51,207 bases of DNA from Novosphingobium sp. B 225 (GTDB lineage Bacteria; Pseudomonadota; Alphaproteobacteria; Sphingomonadales; Sphingomonadaceae): contig NZ_MWLM01000037.1 of NCBI RefSeq assembly GCF_002198665.1, forward strand, positions 136,860-188,066, given 5' to 3'. Made by a program: the position numbers and the translations under genes. Under the pieces are notes generated by a model. That model did no database searches, was not told the origin of the DNA, and saw only the letters and a program-made list of their open reading frames with translations. Below, piece after piece: positions 16,508 to 24,903 of the stretch. The stretch's first letter is position 1, and every line of letters starts with the position of its first letter.

Positions 16508-16829
16508 CTCGCCGGACCGGTATGCAGTCATGCCAGCAAGTCAGGCTTCAACAGCAAATCGCAAGGCAATTTCAGATCAGACCGCTGCACCGCCGCGGAC
16601 ACACCGCACGCGCGAACAACAGATCGCGGCGCGACGCAAAGTAGCACAGCTGGGATAGATCCAGCTGTCAGTAGACCCAGCAGGGAAGCTGGACTGTGCA
16701 GAAAATGGCGGAGACGGAGGGATTCGCATTTTTGAACTAATCTATTGTAATTATAAACTATTTCGAGCGACAGCTCCTTTGAATGTCCCCGCCCGTGCCC
16801 CCAGAATCGAATCAGAGCTTGGGGTCAAA
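16508..16829. other. Junction between sugar locus and catabolic island
   Basis: 322 bp with no convincing gene. An open frame at about 16530-16658 encodes a short basic peptide ending in ARRKVAQLG but has no ribosome site; it could be a gene remnant. A 7-bp inverted repeat (CAGCTGG/CCAGCTG) lies at 16647-16667. The tRNA-Ser 3' fragment is at 16706-16726, and the stretch right after it (about 16726-16775) is clearly AT-rich compared with both sides, as expected at a recombination junction. Confidence 0.5.
16706..16726 (-). repeat. Relic of a tRNA-Ser 3' end, probable attachment-site scar
   Basis: Read on the minus strand these 21 bases (CGAATCCCTCC then GTCTCCGCCA) match the T-arm, acceptor stem and encoded CCA of a bacterial tRNA-Ser (GCT type). 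The match stops at the T-loop; nothing like a D-arm or anticodon arm follows, so it is not a working tRNA. Tyrosine integrases commonly recombine at exactly this part of tRNA genes and leave such a copy at one end of the element. No integrase gene lies in the window, so the site is an inferred scar. Confidence 0.6.
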
Positions 16830-17612
16830 TTATTGTTTGCGACCTCGCGCCATAACAGAGGTCCGACGCGCCTCGACATCCTTGGCTTTGACTTCGCCGT
16901 TGGCGGAAGTCGAAGTATTGTGTTCAAAGGCAAGGGCATCAGCGAAAGAGCGTCGATAGCCTTGATCGATCAAATGCTTGTACGCCTCGATCATGCCGGG
17001 GTTGACTGAGGCGATGTCCGCAGCAAGCGCCAGCGCAGTTGGCATCAGCGCCTCAGGTGCCACCACGCGGTTGACCAGCCCCCAGGCACACGCTGTTTCC
17101 GCATCGAGGAAATTGCCGGTGAAGGCCAGTTCCTTTGCCCGTGAAATGCCAATAGTTCGCGATAGCTTCTGTGACAGACCCCACCCCGGCAAAATGCCGA
17201 CCCGGGCATGGGTATCGGCGAAGCGTGCATTGGATGATGCGATCAATATGTCACAGGCCAGCGCCACTTCGAACCCGCCAGTGATCGCCACGCCGTTAAT
17301 TGCGCCGATCACTGGTTTGCGACAATCCTCGATCGCCTTGACCGGGTTTTCTTCGGCACGTTCGGCATTGGCGGCGCCCAGGTTGCTGGTATCAGCTCCA
17401 AGCTCTTTGAGATCAAGCCCGGCGGTGAAAGCGCGCTCGCCAGCACCGGTCAACACAATCACTCGAACGGCCTCATCAGAGTCAACGGCGCGCATTGCCT
17501 CGGCCAATTGAGCGCGCAGCGCGGCGGACAAGGCGTTCATGGCCTCAGGGCGATTGAGCGTGACGATGGCGATTCCATCGGCGATCTCAGTAGTGACGAG
17601 CGCCCGCGTCAT
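16830..17612 (-). CDS. Enoyl-CoA hydratase/isomerase family protein
   Basis: 260 residues, typical crotonase length. Start ATG at 17610-17612 overlaps the stop of the flavin reductase gene by 4 bp; the open frame upstream has no family features. The oxyanion-hole segments are present (AFTAGLDLKEL; INGVAITGGFEVALACD) and the first catalytic Glu is retained in GGFEV. The position of the second catalytic Glu of classic hydratases (Glu164 of rat enoyl-CoA hydratase) appears to be His in FADTHARVG. Loss of that residue is usual in crotonase members with other chemistry, so plain hydration of enoyl-CoA is uncertain. Last gene of a six-gene minus-strand unit headed by the LLM monooxygenase; it probably acts on a CoA-bound intermediate. 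Confidence 0.85.
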   Translation of the reverse strand: MTRALVTTEIADGIAIVTLNRPEAMNALSAALRAQLAEAMRAVDSDEAVRVIVLTGAGERAFTAGLDLKELGADTSNLGAANAERAEENPVKAIEDCRKPVIGAINGVAITGGFEVALACDILIASSNARFADTHARVGILPGWGLSQKLSRTIGISRAKELAFTGNFLDAETACAWGLVNRVVAPEALMPTALALAADIASVNPGMIEAYKHLIDQGYRRSFADALAFEHNTSTSANGEVKAKDVEARRTSVMARGRKQ

Positions 17613-18193
17613 GCCGCTTGCCTGGAATTTGCCGCTCTCGCCCGCGCAAAGTCGACGGTTTGCGCTGCGAGAAGCTCTAACTGATCGGCGATACATTGGG
17701 ACAGGCAGGTGCCATCGCTGGCAAAAGCAGGCTCGGTTGAGTTGATGCAGACCCCCAGCGGCGTCGGCCAGCCGCGCAGGGCGTGGACAATGCTGCGCAA
17801 GGCAGAAAGCGTCGTTGTCGTCCCCTGCCAACCAGCGGCCGTGACAATGCAGCCGACACTGCAACCGTCAAAGTAGACGCGTTCATCGCCGCGCATATCC
17901 TCGGTATAGTCGAGCGCGTTCTTGACCAGCCCGGAGACCCCGCCATGGTAGCCTGGCGAGGCGATGATGATACCATCGGCCCGCCGCAGTTCAGCGACAA
18001 GCCGGGTCGCCTCAGGGGTCCGCTCGGGGCGCTCGGGCGCATAGGGCGGAAGATCAATATCGGCTGCTCCCAGCAGGACAGTTTCGGCGCCCAGCGCTGC
18101 CGCCGCATCAAGCGCGAAGCGCAGCGCCTTTTCGGTGGAGGAACCGGACCGAGTGGTCCCACCGATTCCGACGATGACAGGTCTGGATGACAT
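17609..18193 (-). CDS. NAD(P)H-dependent FMN reductase
   Basis: 194 residues, flavodoxin-like fold. GIGGTTRSGSSTEKAL at the N-terminus is the FMN phosphate loop (usual form G-S-x-R-x-x-S), and SPGYHGGVSGLVKNALDY (about residues 84-101) is the other hallmark of the family. These enzymes pass reducing equivalents from NAD(P)H to free FMN and feed two-component monooxygenases. The LLM-class monooxygenase at 23367-24545 in the same operon is the natural partner. It overlaps the hydratase start by 4 bp. Its leader shares 17 of 18 bases (CCAAGACNGAAAGCAAAA) with that of the distant acyl-CoA dehydrogenase at 46578-47738. Confidence 0.9.
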   Translation of the reverse strand: MSSRPVIVGIGGTTRSGSSTEKALRFALDAAAALGAETVLLGAADIDLPPYAPERPERTPEATRLVAELRRADGIIIASPGYHGGVSGLVKNALDYTEDMRGDERVYFDGCSVGCIVTAAGWQGTTTTLSALRSIVHALRGWPTPLGVCINSTEPAFASDGTCLSQCIADQLELLAAQTVDFARARAANSRQAA

Positions 18194-18198
18194 AGGGA

Positions 18199-18216
18199 TT
18201 TTGCTTTCTGTCTTGG
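18199..18216 (-). repeat. Leader motif shared with the distant acyl-CoA dehydrogenase gene, copy 1
   Basis: Minus-strand CCAAGACAGAAAGCAAAA ends 5 bases before the flavin reductase ATG. The second copy, one base different, is at 47741-47758. Confidence 0.55.
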
Positions 18217-19026
18217 TCAGGTGCGTTGCTCGGGTGAACAGGCCCAGAAAATCGCGTTGCGGACCAGTTGGCGGTAGTGCGGATTGGAGCAGGTTTCCGG
18301 TCCGCGCCCCGGCTGAAGGTAGACAACCGGAGCGTTGCGGGACCGTTTGGTCCAGCCGATCAGGTCCGAACCGGGTTCGTGCTGCCAGCCCGCACTGGAG
18401 AACATCCTGCCAGCCAGGGCCTCCGCGGTCGAATAGAACCCTGCGCTATCGAAGCTATGGTTGGCGCGCAGCAAGGGGGTCACGGCATCCTCGAACACCT
18501 CATAGAGGAACAGCGTGTCCTTGAACGGGATCTGTTCGGGCAGGCCAGCCAGAATGGGATGACCTGCCGATGCGGCTTGTGCCGTATAGACCGCATCGGT
18601 CAGATAGCCGGAATCGGGACAGTGGTGCCCACGCACGTTGGCCGGCTTGTAAAGAAACCGTCCCCCCAGGGCCTCGGCATATTCCGGCCAGGTCTGCCAG
18701 CCGGCGATAGCGTGATGCAGCGCGATGACCGGGATCCCGGCATCGAGAATCGCCATAAAACCAGCCTGCTCTGCGGGTGTAGGATCGACGAAAGCAGGCC
18801 CGCCCCTGGCCAGGAAATCGGTACCAGGCATGTCGTAAAGCACCACGGCATCGAAACCCGCCATACCCTCGGGTGTCATCAATCTGGCCGAGGCGGGTTG
18901 ATCGACAATGGCCGCCGCGACCCCAGGCATTTCATCGAACAGGTCGCCGAACGCTGTTCGATCGAACCTGTGCCCCTTGACCGAGACCAGAATGTTGAGC
19001 CGCTGGCCGTAGCGCAGGATCGTCAT
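18217..19026 (-). CDS. ThuA-like domain protein
   Basis: 269 residues of the ThuA family (glutamine-amidotransferase-like fold, named from trehalose-utilisation gene thuA). Recognisable parts are the N-terminal ILVSVKGHRFDRTAF, the VIALHHAIAGWQTWPEY segment with GGRF after it, and the C-terminal GPETCSNPHYRQLVRNAIFW. ThuA itself has been linked to 3-keto-sugar metabolism, but most members have no proven reaction. No signal peptide. It starts 6 bp after the sulfatase stop and precedes the flavin reductase, so it belongs to the LLM-headed operon. Its presence hints that the substrate or a product has a sugar-like part, which is inference only. Confidence 0.82.
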   Translation of the reverse strand: MTILRYGQRLNILVSVKGHRFDRTAFGDLFDEMPGVAAAIVDQPASARLMTPEGMAGFDAVVLYDMPGTDFLARGGPAFVDPTPAEQAGFMAILDAGIPVIALHHAIAGWQTWPEYAEALGGRFLYKPANVRGHHCPDSGYLTDAVYTAQAASAGHPILAGLPEQIPFKDTLFLYEVFEDAVTPLLRANHSFDSAGFYSTAEALAGRMFSSAGWQHEPGSDLIGWTKRSRNAPVVYLQPGRGPETCSNPHYRQLVRNAIFWACSPEQRT

Positions 19027-19032
19027 GCCAGG

Positions 19033-21378
19033 CTATTTCAGGTCAATCACGACTTTACCAAGGCCGCCCGTGAAGCGGAACGGGACGTCGTAGGTCATGT
19101 CGACTGGGGTTCCCGTGTCCTCACCGAAATCAAGCGTTTCCTCAGTCGAGAAGCGGAACGGGATCGTCTTTTCGACCCGGCCGGTGGCATAGAGCTGGCC
19201 ATCCACCCGCACGGTTACCGTGCCGCCCTTGGCAACCCCGCCGCCATCATAAACGAAGTCCACCACGACCTTGTGCGCGCCCTTCGGCACGGCTTTGCGC
19301 GCCGCAATCCGGTAGCTTGAACCATCGGCAAACATGTAGCTGAAGACCGGTTTGCCCTGGGCGAAATAGAATGACCATCCGCCCGAAAGCCCGCCCTGAG
19401 TGGCAATCACGCCAGAATCCCTGCCGCTGCTGGTCAGGTCGGCGGTGAGCGACCAGGAGCGGTTCTTGATATCGGGCGCGGCGCCCTCGGGAATGCGCTT
19501 GATCCCGCTACGATAGGCAAAGCTTGTGCGCCCGGCCGTAAGGCTTGGCCGGTTGAACGAACCGAACCGCTCAATTGCGGAGGTATCCAGCGGCAAGACA
19601 TTGTACTTCTTCGCTTCAACCAGGAAGACTTCCTGCATTTCCTTGAGCTTGGCAGGGTTCTTCGCTGCCAGGTCGTCGGCTTCGGAAAAGTCCTGGTCGA
19701 TGTTGTAGAGTTCCCACGGGGTGGTGAAAAAGTCCATGTCGGCGCTTTTCGGGCTCCATGGCACGCGCAGCGGAGTGGTCATTGCCACCCAGCCGTTGTG
19801 GTAGATCGCGACATTGCCGAAAATCTCGAAATACTGGGTTTTGCGGCGATCGGGTGCACTGGCAGCGTTGAAGCTGTAAGCCATGCTAACGCCTTCGATG
19901 GGCTTTTGCGCCGCTCCGTTGACCGAGTTTGGTTCGGGTAAGTGAGCAGCCTCCAGGATCGTGGGCACGATGTCGATGACATGATGAAACTGCGATCGGA
20001 CCTCACCGCGGGCCTTGATCCCGTTAGGCCAGGAAACAACCATGGCGTTGCGGGTTCCACCAAAATGGCTGGCAAACTTTTTGACCCATGGGAACGGTGT
20101 ATTCAGCGCCCAGCCCCACTGTGCAGGATAGAGGTTGGATGATTTCCAGCTGCCCAGTTCGGCCTTGCGCTGTTCAAGATACTTGGGATCTTCGGTGGCA
20201 CCGCTGATGATCGACATATCGTTGAAGGCACCTTGCAAAGTGCCTTCGGCCGCGCCGCCATTGTCGCCCACCACATACATGACCAAGGTGTTGTCGAGCT
20301 CGCCCTTGGCCTCGATCTCGTCGAGGACACGGCCGATGTTGTAGTCGGCTTGCTCAAGGTAGCCGGCTGCCAGCTCCATGAAATGGGCGGACATCGCCTT
20401 CTGCTGCGGTGTCAGCGTGTCCCAGGCTGGCATCGAAGCCGGGCGCGGTGTCAGCTTGGCATTGGCGGGTATGACGCCCAGTTGCTTCTGACGCGCGAAT
20501 ATTTCCTCGCGGATCTTGTCATAGCCCTGATCAAACTTGCCCTTGTACTTGGCCGCCCATTCCGGCTTGGCCTGCTGCGGGGCGTGCATCGCGGTGGCGG
20601 CGTAGTAGATGAAGAACGGCTTGTCTGGGGTGACCGCCTTTTGCATGTCGATCCACTTGATCGCCTGATCAGCCATGTCGTAGTCGAAGTGGTAGTCCTT
20701 CTTGCCGATGTAGGGTTCGATCGGGGTGGTTCCGTCGTAGACAGCCGGTCGATAGTGGTTGGTCTCCCCGCCAATGAAGCCGTAGAACTTTTCGAAACCC
20801 AGCCCTGTCGGCCAGCGATCGAACGGACCCGAGGCGCTCGATTCCCAATCGGACACGTTGTGATTCTTGCCGAACCAGGCGGTGTTGTAGCCGTTGAGCT
20901 TCAGCATTTCGCCGATCGAGGCGGTGTCCTTGCCGATCTCCGAATCGTAGCCCGGATAGCCGGTGGCCATTTCTGTCACTACGCCTGAATGGACCGAATG
21001 ATGGTTGCGTCCGGTCAGCAGGGCCGCCCTGGTCGGGCTGCACAGCGCGGCGGTGTGGAAGCGGTTGTACTTCAAACCGGCGTCAGCCAGCCTCTGCAGG
21101 TTGGGGGTATTGATCGGTCCACCAAACGTGCTCGACGCACCAAACCCGACATCGTCGAGCAGGATTACCACGACATTCGGGGCGCCCGCAGGAGCTTTGA
21201 CGGGAGGCGCATAGGATGGAACCGAATCTTTGGCGGAGAGCCCAATCTTGCCCTTGAACGGCCCCTTCACGATGGGCAGCACGGTCCGGTCTGGCGAGGG
21301 GACTGCTTCCTGAGCACTAATGCCCGCACCGGTGAAGGCAATCAGCACTACCAAAGAGACCGTAACCGATTTGCGCAT
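19033..21378 (-). CDS. Exported arylsulfatase (formylglycine type), long form
   Basis: 781 residues from ATG 21376-21378, preceded by GGTGAGGA; a GTG 15 bp upstream is in frame but less likely. Signal peptide about 1-22 (hydrophobic VSLVVLIAFTGAGISA), so it is periplasmic or secreted. Sulfatase core from residue ~67: NVVVILLDDVGFG supplies the metal Asp pair, and CSPTRAALLTGRNHH contains the Cys113 that must be oxidised to formylglycine. Later come GKNHNV, a conserved His in the ATAMHAPQQ region, and VVGDNGG with metal Asp-Asn. A C-terminal beta domain of ~150 residues (from about 620) resembles that of ~780-residue mycobacterial AtsD-like sulfatases. It hydrolyses sulfate esters to alcohol and sulfate. 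The maturing enzyme is encoded at 34892-35824. A degenerate copy of the GntR operator lies at 21413-21424. Confidence 0.92.
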   Translation of the reverse strand: MRKSVTVSLVVLIAFTGAGISAQEAVPSPDRTVLPIVKGPFKGKIGLSAKDSVPSYAPPVKAPAGAPNVVVILLDDVGFGASSTFGGPINTPNLQRLADAGLKYNRFHTAALCSPTRAALLTGRNHHSVHSGVVTEMATGYPGYDSEIGKDTASIGEMLKLNGYNTAWFGKNHNVSDWESSASGPFDRWPTGLGFEKFYGFIGGETNHYRPAVYDGTTPIEPYIGKKDYHFDYDMADQAIKWIDMQKAVTPDKPFFIYYAATAMHAPQQAKPEWAAKYKGKFDQGYDKIREEIFARQKQLGVIPANAKLTPRPASMPAWDTLTPQQKAMSAHFMELAAGYLEQADYNIGRVLDEIEAKGELDNTLVMYVVGDNGGAAEGTLQGAFNDMSIISGATEDPKYLEQRKAELGSWKSSNLYPAQWGWALNTPFPWVKKFASHFGGTRNAMVVSWPNGIKARGEVRSQFHHVIDIVPTILEAAHLPEPNSVNGAAQKPIEGVSMAYSFNAASAPDRRKTQYFEIFGNVAIYHNGWVAMTTPLRVPWSPKSADMDFFTTPWELYNIDQDFSEADDLAAKNPAKLKEMQEVFLVEAKKYNVLPLDTSAIERFGSFNRPSLTAGRTSFAYRSGIKRIPEGAAPDIKNRSWSLTADLTSSGRDSGVIATQGGLSGGWSFYFAQGKPVFSYMFADGSSYRIAARKAVPKGAHKVVVDFVYDGGGVAKGGTVTVRVDGQLYATGRVEKTIPFRFSTEETLDFGEDTGTPVDMTYDVPFRFTGGLGKVVIDLK

Positions 21379-21412
21379 CTTCAGTATCCTCACCCCGTGA
21401 ACGACTATGCCG

Positions 21413-21424
21413 ATTGTCTACTGA
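21413..21424 (-). promoter_or_regulatory. Degenerate GntR-type operator before the arylsulfatase
   Basis: ATTGTCTACTGA on the plus strand shares its first nine bases with the full site at 50059-50070 (ATTGTCTACAAT) and is in the same orientation relative to its gene, 35 bp upstream of the ATG. Only seven of the ten fixed positions of ATTGTNNACAAT match, so it may be a weak or decayed site. Confidence 0.35.
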
Positions 21425-21452
21425 CCAAAGGGGCGAACAGACAGGCGGAAAC

Positions 21453-23285
21453 TTATTGTGCCGCTACAGCGGATGCTTGCTTTGCCCGTGCAGCGGCACT
21501 GAACGGGTTGCGGAACAGCCGCCCGGGCCGCGCCCCGGTGTCCATGTCGTCGCGGCGGGTGACGACTCCTTTGACGATCGTCATGACATAGCCTTGCGCA
21601 TCTTGCAGGAAGCGTTCCGCCCCAGTCGGGAAATCGCCAACCAGATGCGGCAAGCCGATCGACAGGCGCTCGAAGTCGATCACGTTGATATCCGCGCGCA
21701 TGCCTTCCCTGATCACTCCGCGATCGGTAAAGCCGAACACCTTGGCGGGCAGCTGCGTGATGCGATTGACCAGCATTTCGATTGGGAAGCGCGGGCCGCG
21801 GGTGCGGTTCTTCCCCCAGTGGGCGAGGAAGCTGGTCTGGAAGCTGCCATCGACGATCAGCTTGGCATGGGCCCCGCCGTCGCTGAGCCCCATGACAAAG
21901 CTGGGTTCGGGCACATATTCCTGTTTCAGCCGGAGATCACCGTCGCGGTAGTCGGCAAACCAAACCAGCAGGTTGCGGCCTTCATCGGCGATCAGCAGAT
22001 CGTAATAGAGTTCGACCGGATCGCGGCTCTGTGCCGTCGCCAGAGCATGGACCGACTGAGAAGGGGCCTGTTCATAGTCCATGTTGTCTTCGGAGAAGAG
22101 GTACACGGCCTTGAGGTTGTTGCGGAAAGTGATCGCCATTGACTGCAAGGGATCGTGGGTTTCCGGTTCGACATCGTCCTCGGACAGGATAGCCGCCTTT
22201 ATTGCGGGATCTGCCATTTTCCGCGCCCGCTCAGTGCGCGGAAGGTGCGCAAGCGAGCGATAGGTGGGCCGTCCGGTAAAGATGTGCTGGACATCAAGAT
22301 TGCCAAACGCCGTCAACGGGCGCGGCGCGTACTGCGGGAATATCTTCTCGCCGGCCGCATGGGCTTCGGCAAGTTGCTCGCGGCTGCGGGCATAGTCGTC
22401 GCCCATCTTCGGCGATGACGGGAAAGAGAAAGTGCAGGTCACGCCTGTCTTCTGGTGCAGTCGGCGCATTCGCTTGATCTCGTCCGACAGCAAGTGCGGA
22501 TCGGGCAGCATGCCGGCGATTTCGTTCTTCACGCCATTGTCTTGCCCGGCGACCACCCCGGTCAGCCCCGAAGGGATCAACTGGTAGACGCCGCCGCCGG
22601 CTTCGCTGACAGCCTCGACCAACGAGTCGATTTCCTCGTCGCTGGCCATGGTTCCGGGCAGCGGACCGTGCTCAGTCTGATGGATCGAGCAGCGCGAGGT
22701 GGAAAAGCCCATTGCACCTGCTTCGACCGCTTCGCGGACCAGTCGGCGCATTTCGGCGACTTCGTCCTCATTCGGGGTTTCATCGCGATCTGCGCGATCA
22801 CCCATCACATACTTCCGTAAGGCGGTATGGGTAACCTGGGTGGCGATATCGAGCGCGTAGGAATTGCGGTCCATCGCATCGAGATATTCGCTGAAGCTTT
22901 CCCAGTCCCACTTCATCCCAGCCTTCATCACCGCAACCGGAACGTCCTCGATAACCTGCATCACCTGCATCAGCCATTCCTGGTCCTGCTTGCGCACCGG
23001 CGCAAAGCCGACGCCGCAATTGCTGATGACTACGCTGGTGACGCCATGGGCGGATGATGGCAGCAGTTCGCTGTCCCAGGCGACCTGAGCGTCGTAATGC
23101 GTATGGATATCGACAAAGCCCGGAGTGACCAACAAGCCCTTGGCATCGACCACTTCGCTGGCTTCGCCCGAAATGCCTGGCCCTACGGCAACAATCAGCC
23201 CATCCTTGATCGCAACGTCCTGAACCGATGGCTCACATCCAGTCCCGTCGACGACGGTGCCGCCCTTGATCAGTAAGTCAAACAT
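21453..23285 (-). CDS. Amidohydrolase, N-acyl-D-amino-acid deacylase-like
   Basis: 610 residues of the amidohydrolase superfamily (D-aminoacylase subgroup). The N-terminal small beta domain holds LLIKGGTVVDGTG, and the metal-binding motif FVDIHTHYD follows (His61, His63). Other family phrases are VVISNCGVGFAP, AGAMGFSTSR and, near the C-terminus, GLSDGGAHAK with the conserved Asp, then RGVIREGMRADINV. Known relatives remove acyl groups from D-amino acids with zinc, but many members of this size in sphingomonads and actinobacteria sit in degradation clusters with unproven substrates, cleaving amide or cyclic bonds. Cytosolic, no leader. It lies 81 bp after the LLM monooxygenase and 74 bp before the sulfatase, inside the same minus-strand unit. 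Confidence 0.87.
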   Translation of the reverse strand: MFDLLIKGGTVVDGTGCEPSVQDVAIKDGLIVAVGPGISGEASEVVDAKGLLVTPGFVDIHTHYDAQVAWDSELLPSSAHGVTSVVISNCGVGFAPVRKQDQEWLMQVMQVIEDVPVAVMKAGMKWDWESFSEYLDAMDRNSYALDIATQVTHTALRKYVMGDRADRDETPNEDEVAEMRRLVREAVEAGAMGFSTSRCSIHQTEHGPLPGTMASDEEIDSLVEAVSEAGGGVYQLIPSGLTGVVAGQDNGVKNEIAGMLPDPHLLSDEIKRMRRLHQKTGVTCTFSFPSSPKMGDDYARSREQLAEAHAAGEKIFPQYAPRPLTAFGNLDVQHIFTGRPTYRSLAHLPRTERARKMADPAIKAAILSEDDVEPETHDPLQSMAITFRNNLKAVYLFSEDNMDYEQAPSQSVHALATAQSRDPVELYYDLLIADEGRNLLVWFADYRDGDLRLKQEYVPEPSFVMGLSDGGAHAKLIVDGSFQTSFLAHWGKNRTRGPRFPIEMLVNRITQLPAKVFGFTDRGVIREGMRADINVIDFERLSIGLPHLVGDFPTGAERFLQDAQGYVMTIVKGVVTRRDDMDTGARPGRLFRNPFSAAARAKQASAVAAQ

Positions 23286-23366
23286 CGCGTTTCATCCCGT
23301 TTCGCCGGGGTGAAGGTAAGCCCTTTGCCCGGTCTGACCGCACCTCTTAGTCAAGCCCATGAGCTC

Positions 23367-24545
23367 TCAGGCGACTTTGGCTTCCTGCTCAGCCTTGGCG
23401 GCAACTTCGGCTTTGTGCTTGGTAATGGTCGCAGAAATCGCCTTGTTGGCCTGGGCCACAAATTCAGGCGAATTGTTGACCGCCCAGTCATAGCTGTCTT
23501 GCCGGGCAGTGTTCATGCCATTGATCACCGGCGAGACATAGCGGCGCCACATTTCATAGCTTTTCTTGGTGTTATCGAAGTCAGCCCAATTGTGCGCCAG
23601 TTGCAGGAAAGTGCCGAACTCGCCTTGCTTGGCCTGTAGGCGGCGGATCTGGGCGATCGCATCGTCAGGTGTTCCGACGACGGCTGAACCATCTTCAACC
23701 AGTTTTTCGATCGGCTTGTCACCTTCGTCAAGGGACTTCCCGGGCCGCTTCATCTGCCGCAGGTACTCGGCATATTTGAGCCCGCCGAACTTTACGTTCT
23801 CCCAAGCCTTTTCGCGGGTTTCGGCGATATGAACCGGACCGACCAGGCGCAGTTGTGCAGGATCCATGACGTGGCCGTTCTCCGCCGCCGTCTCGTTGGC
23901 GATCCGCCAGTTATTGCCGAGAGCATCATATCCGCCCTCCTGGGTCGCCGCGACGCAGAGCATGCCAAAGCCATGCTTGCCGGCCAGCTTGGCGCCCGAC
24001 GGGGTCATCGACGATGCTACTGCGATTTCCGGGTGCGGCCAGGAGTAAGGCTTGATCTGGCAGCTGGCATTGACAAGCGTGAACCAGTCAGACTTGTGTG
24101 TCACTCGCTCGCCCTTGAACAAGCGCAGGATGACTTCGATTGCTTCAACCATCCGGTCGCGCTGGGTCGAAGGGTCGATCCCCATCTGCATCGCATCGGA
24201 CGGCAGCAGCCCGGGGCCGACACCGAATATCACACGGCCACGGGTCTGATGATCAAGCTGGAGAATTCGATCAGCGGTGGTCAGCGGATGGTGGTAAGGA
24301 AGCGAGACCACGCCGGTCCCAAGCTTGATCCGCTTGGTGCGTTCTGCTGCTGCGGCGATGAACAACTCCGGGCTGGCGATGATCTCAAAGCCCGCCGAAT
24401 GGTGCTCACCGACCCAAGCCTCCTCATAGCCCAGCTTCTCGACGAACTCGATCAGCTCGAGATCGCGGTGGATGCACAGGGTCGGATCTTCGTCCAACGA
24501 ATGAAAGGGTGCAATGAAAATGCCGTCCTGCAGTCGCATAGCCAT
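23367..24545 (-). CDS. LLM-class flavin-dependent monooxygenase (limonene 1,2-monooxygenase-like)
   Basis: 392 residues of the bacterial luciferase-like TIM-barrel family. MRLQDGIFIAPFHSLDEDP at the start, EEAWVGEHHSAGFE, and LGTGVVSLPYHHPL are the usual core segments, and GVGPGLLPSDAMQMG forms a flavin-phosphate loop. The length and N-terminal phrases resemble proteins annotated as limonene 1,2-monooxygenase (LimB), a reduced-FMN-dependent enzyme. The probable reductase partner is encoded downstream at 17609-18193. The last ~25 residues are Ala/Lys/Glu-rich. It heads the minus-strand operon. A perfect ATTGTTGACAAT (minus strand) lies 170 bp upstream with an embedded TTGACA box. The substrate could be a terpenoid or other lipophilic compound; this is not proven. 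Confidence 0.88.
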   Translation of the reverse strand: MAMRLQDGIFIAPFHSLDEDPTLCIHRDLELIEFVEKLGYEEAWVGEHHSAGFEIIASPELFIAAAAERTKRIKLGTGVVSLPYHHPLTTADRILQLDHQTRGRVIFGVGPGLLPSDAMQMGIDPSTQRDRMVEAIEVILRLFKGERVTHKSDWFTLVNASCQIKPYSWPHPEIAVASSMTPSGAKLAGKHGFGMLCVAATQEGGYDALGNNWRIANETAAENGHVMDPAQLRLVGPVHIAETREKAWENVKFGGLKYAEYLRQMKRPGKSLDEGDKPIEKLVEDGSAVVGTPDDAIAQIRRLQAKQGEFGTFLQLAHNWADFDNTKKSYEMWRRYVSPVINGMNTARQDSYDWAVNNSPEFVAQANKAISATITKHKAEVAAKAEQEAKVA

Positions 24546-24903
24546 CTTGGTCTATCCTCTGTTCGTCGTTCCTGCGCGGCACTAACTGCCGCCGAATTGG
24601 CCGAGCCATGCGGGCATGCCTGGCTCCCCGGTCAATTTGTGGCGAGGTGCCGCCGCATCTCTGCGGCAGCAGAGTCGCCTGACCGGGTTTAGATCGAACT
24701 TCGATCAAGATGCGGCAATTGTCAACAATCTACGCACATTTTGTTTTGGCGGGTCGAAGATCACCCAGGCAATGGGGAAATTCTCCACATCTTGTTTCAG
24801 GCAAGGCTGACCGGTGATGCCGCCTGAGGCTGGGTTACCTGCACAGGGCGATTCAGGCATTCAGGTGGGGTACGGCGTTCGCCAGTTGATTGCGCGAGCA
24901 GCA
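24546..24903. other. Promoter region of the LLM operon / 3' region of the GntR gene
   Basis: 358 bp with no ORF that has a ribosome site. It contains the GntR-type operator at 24718-24729 and a near-palindromic GGGGAAATTCTCC at about 24775-24787. Otherwise I see nothing. Confidence 0.5.
24718..24729 (-). promoter_or_regulatory. GntR-type operator with embedded -35 box (LLM operon)
   Basis: ATTGTCAACAAT on the plus strand, ATTGTTGACAAT on the minus strand. The palindrome is ATTGT-NN-ACAAT. TTGACA read on the minus strand points at the LLM gene, so a bound repressor would block RNA polymerase at -35. Confidence 0.72.

Noticed and set aside
16530..16658. Short basic peptide (43 codons) after the halogenase-like gene
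   Set aside because: No ribosome site and no match I recognise; possibly a remnant, but not supportable as a gene.
16706..16726. Functional tRNA gene
   Set aside because: Only the 3' end of a tRNA-Ser is present; no D-arm, anticodon arm or 5' acceptor half follows.
18268..19320. 350-codon plus-strand frame opposite the ThuA and sulfatase genes
   Set aside because: Crosses two real genes and their gap, with no start signal and no recognisable domain. The 251-codon frame at 20233-20988 is rejected for the same reason.
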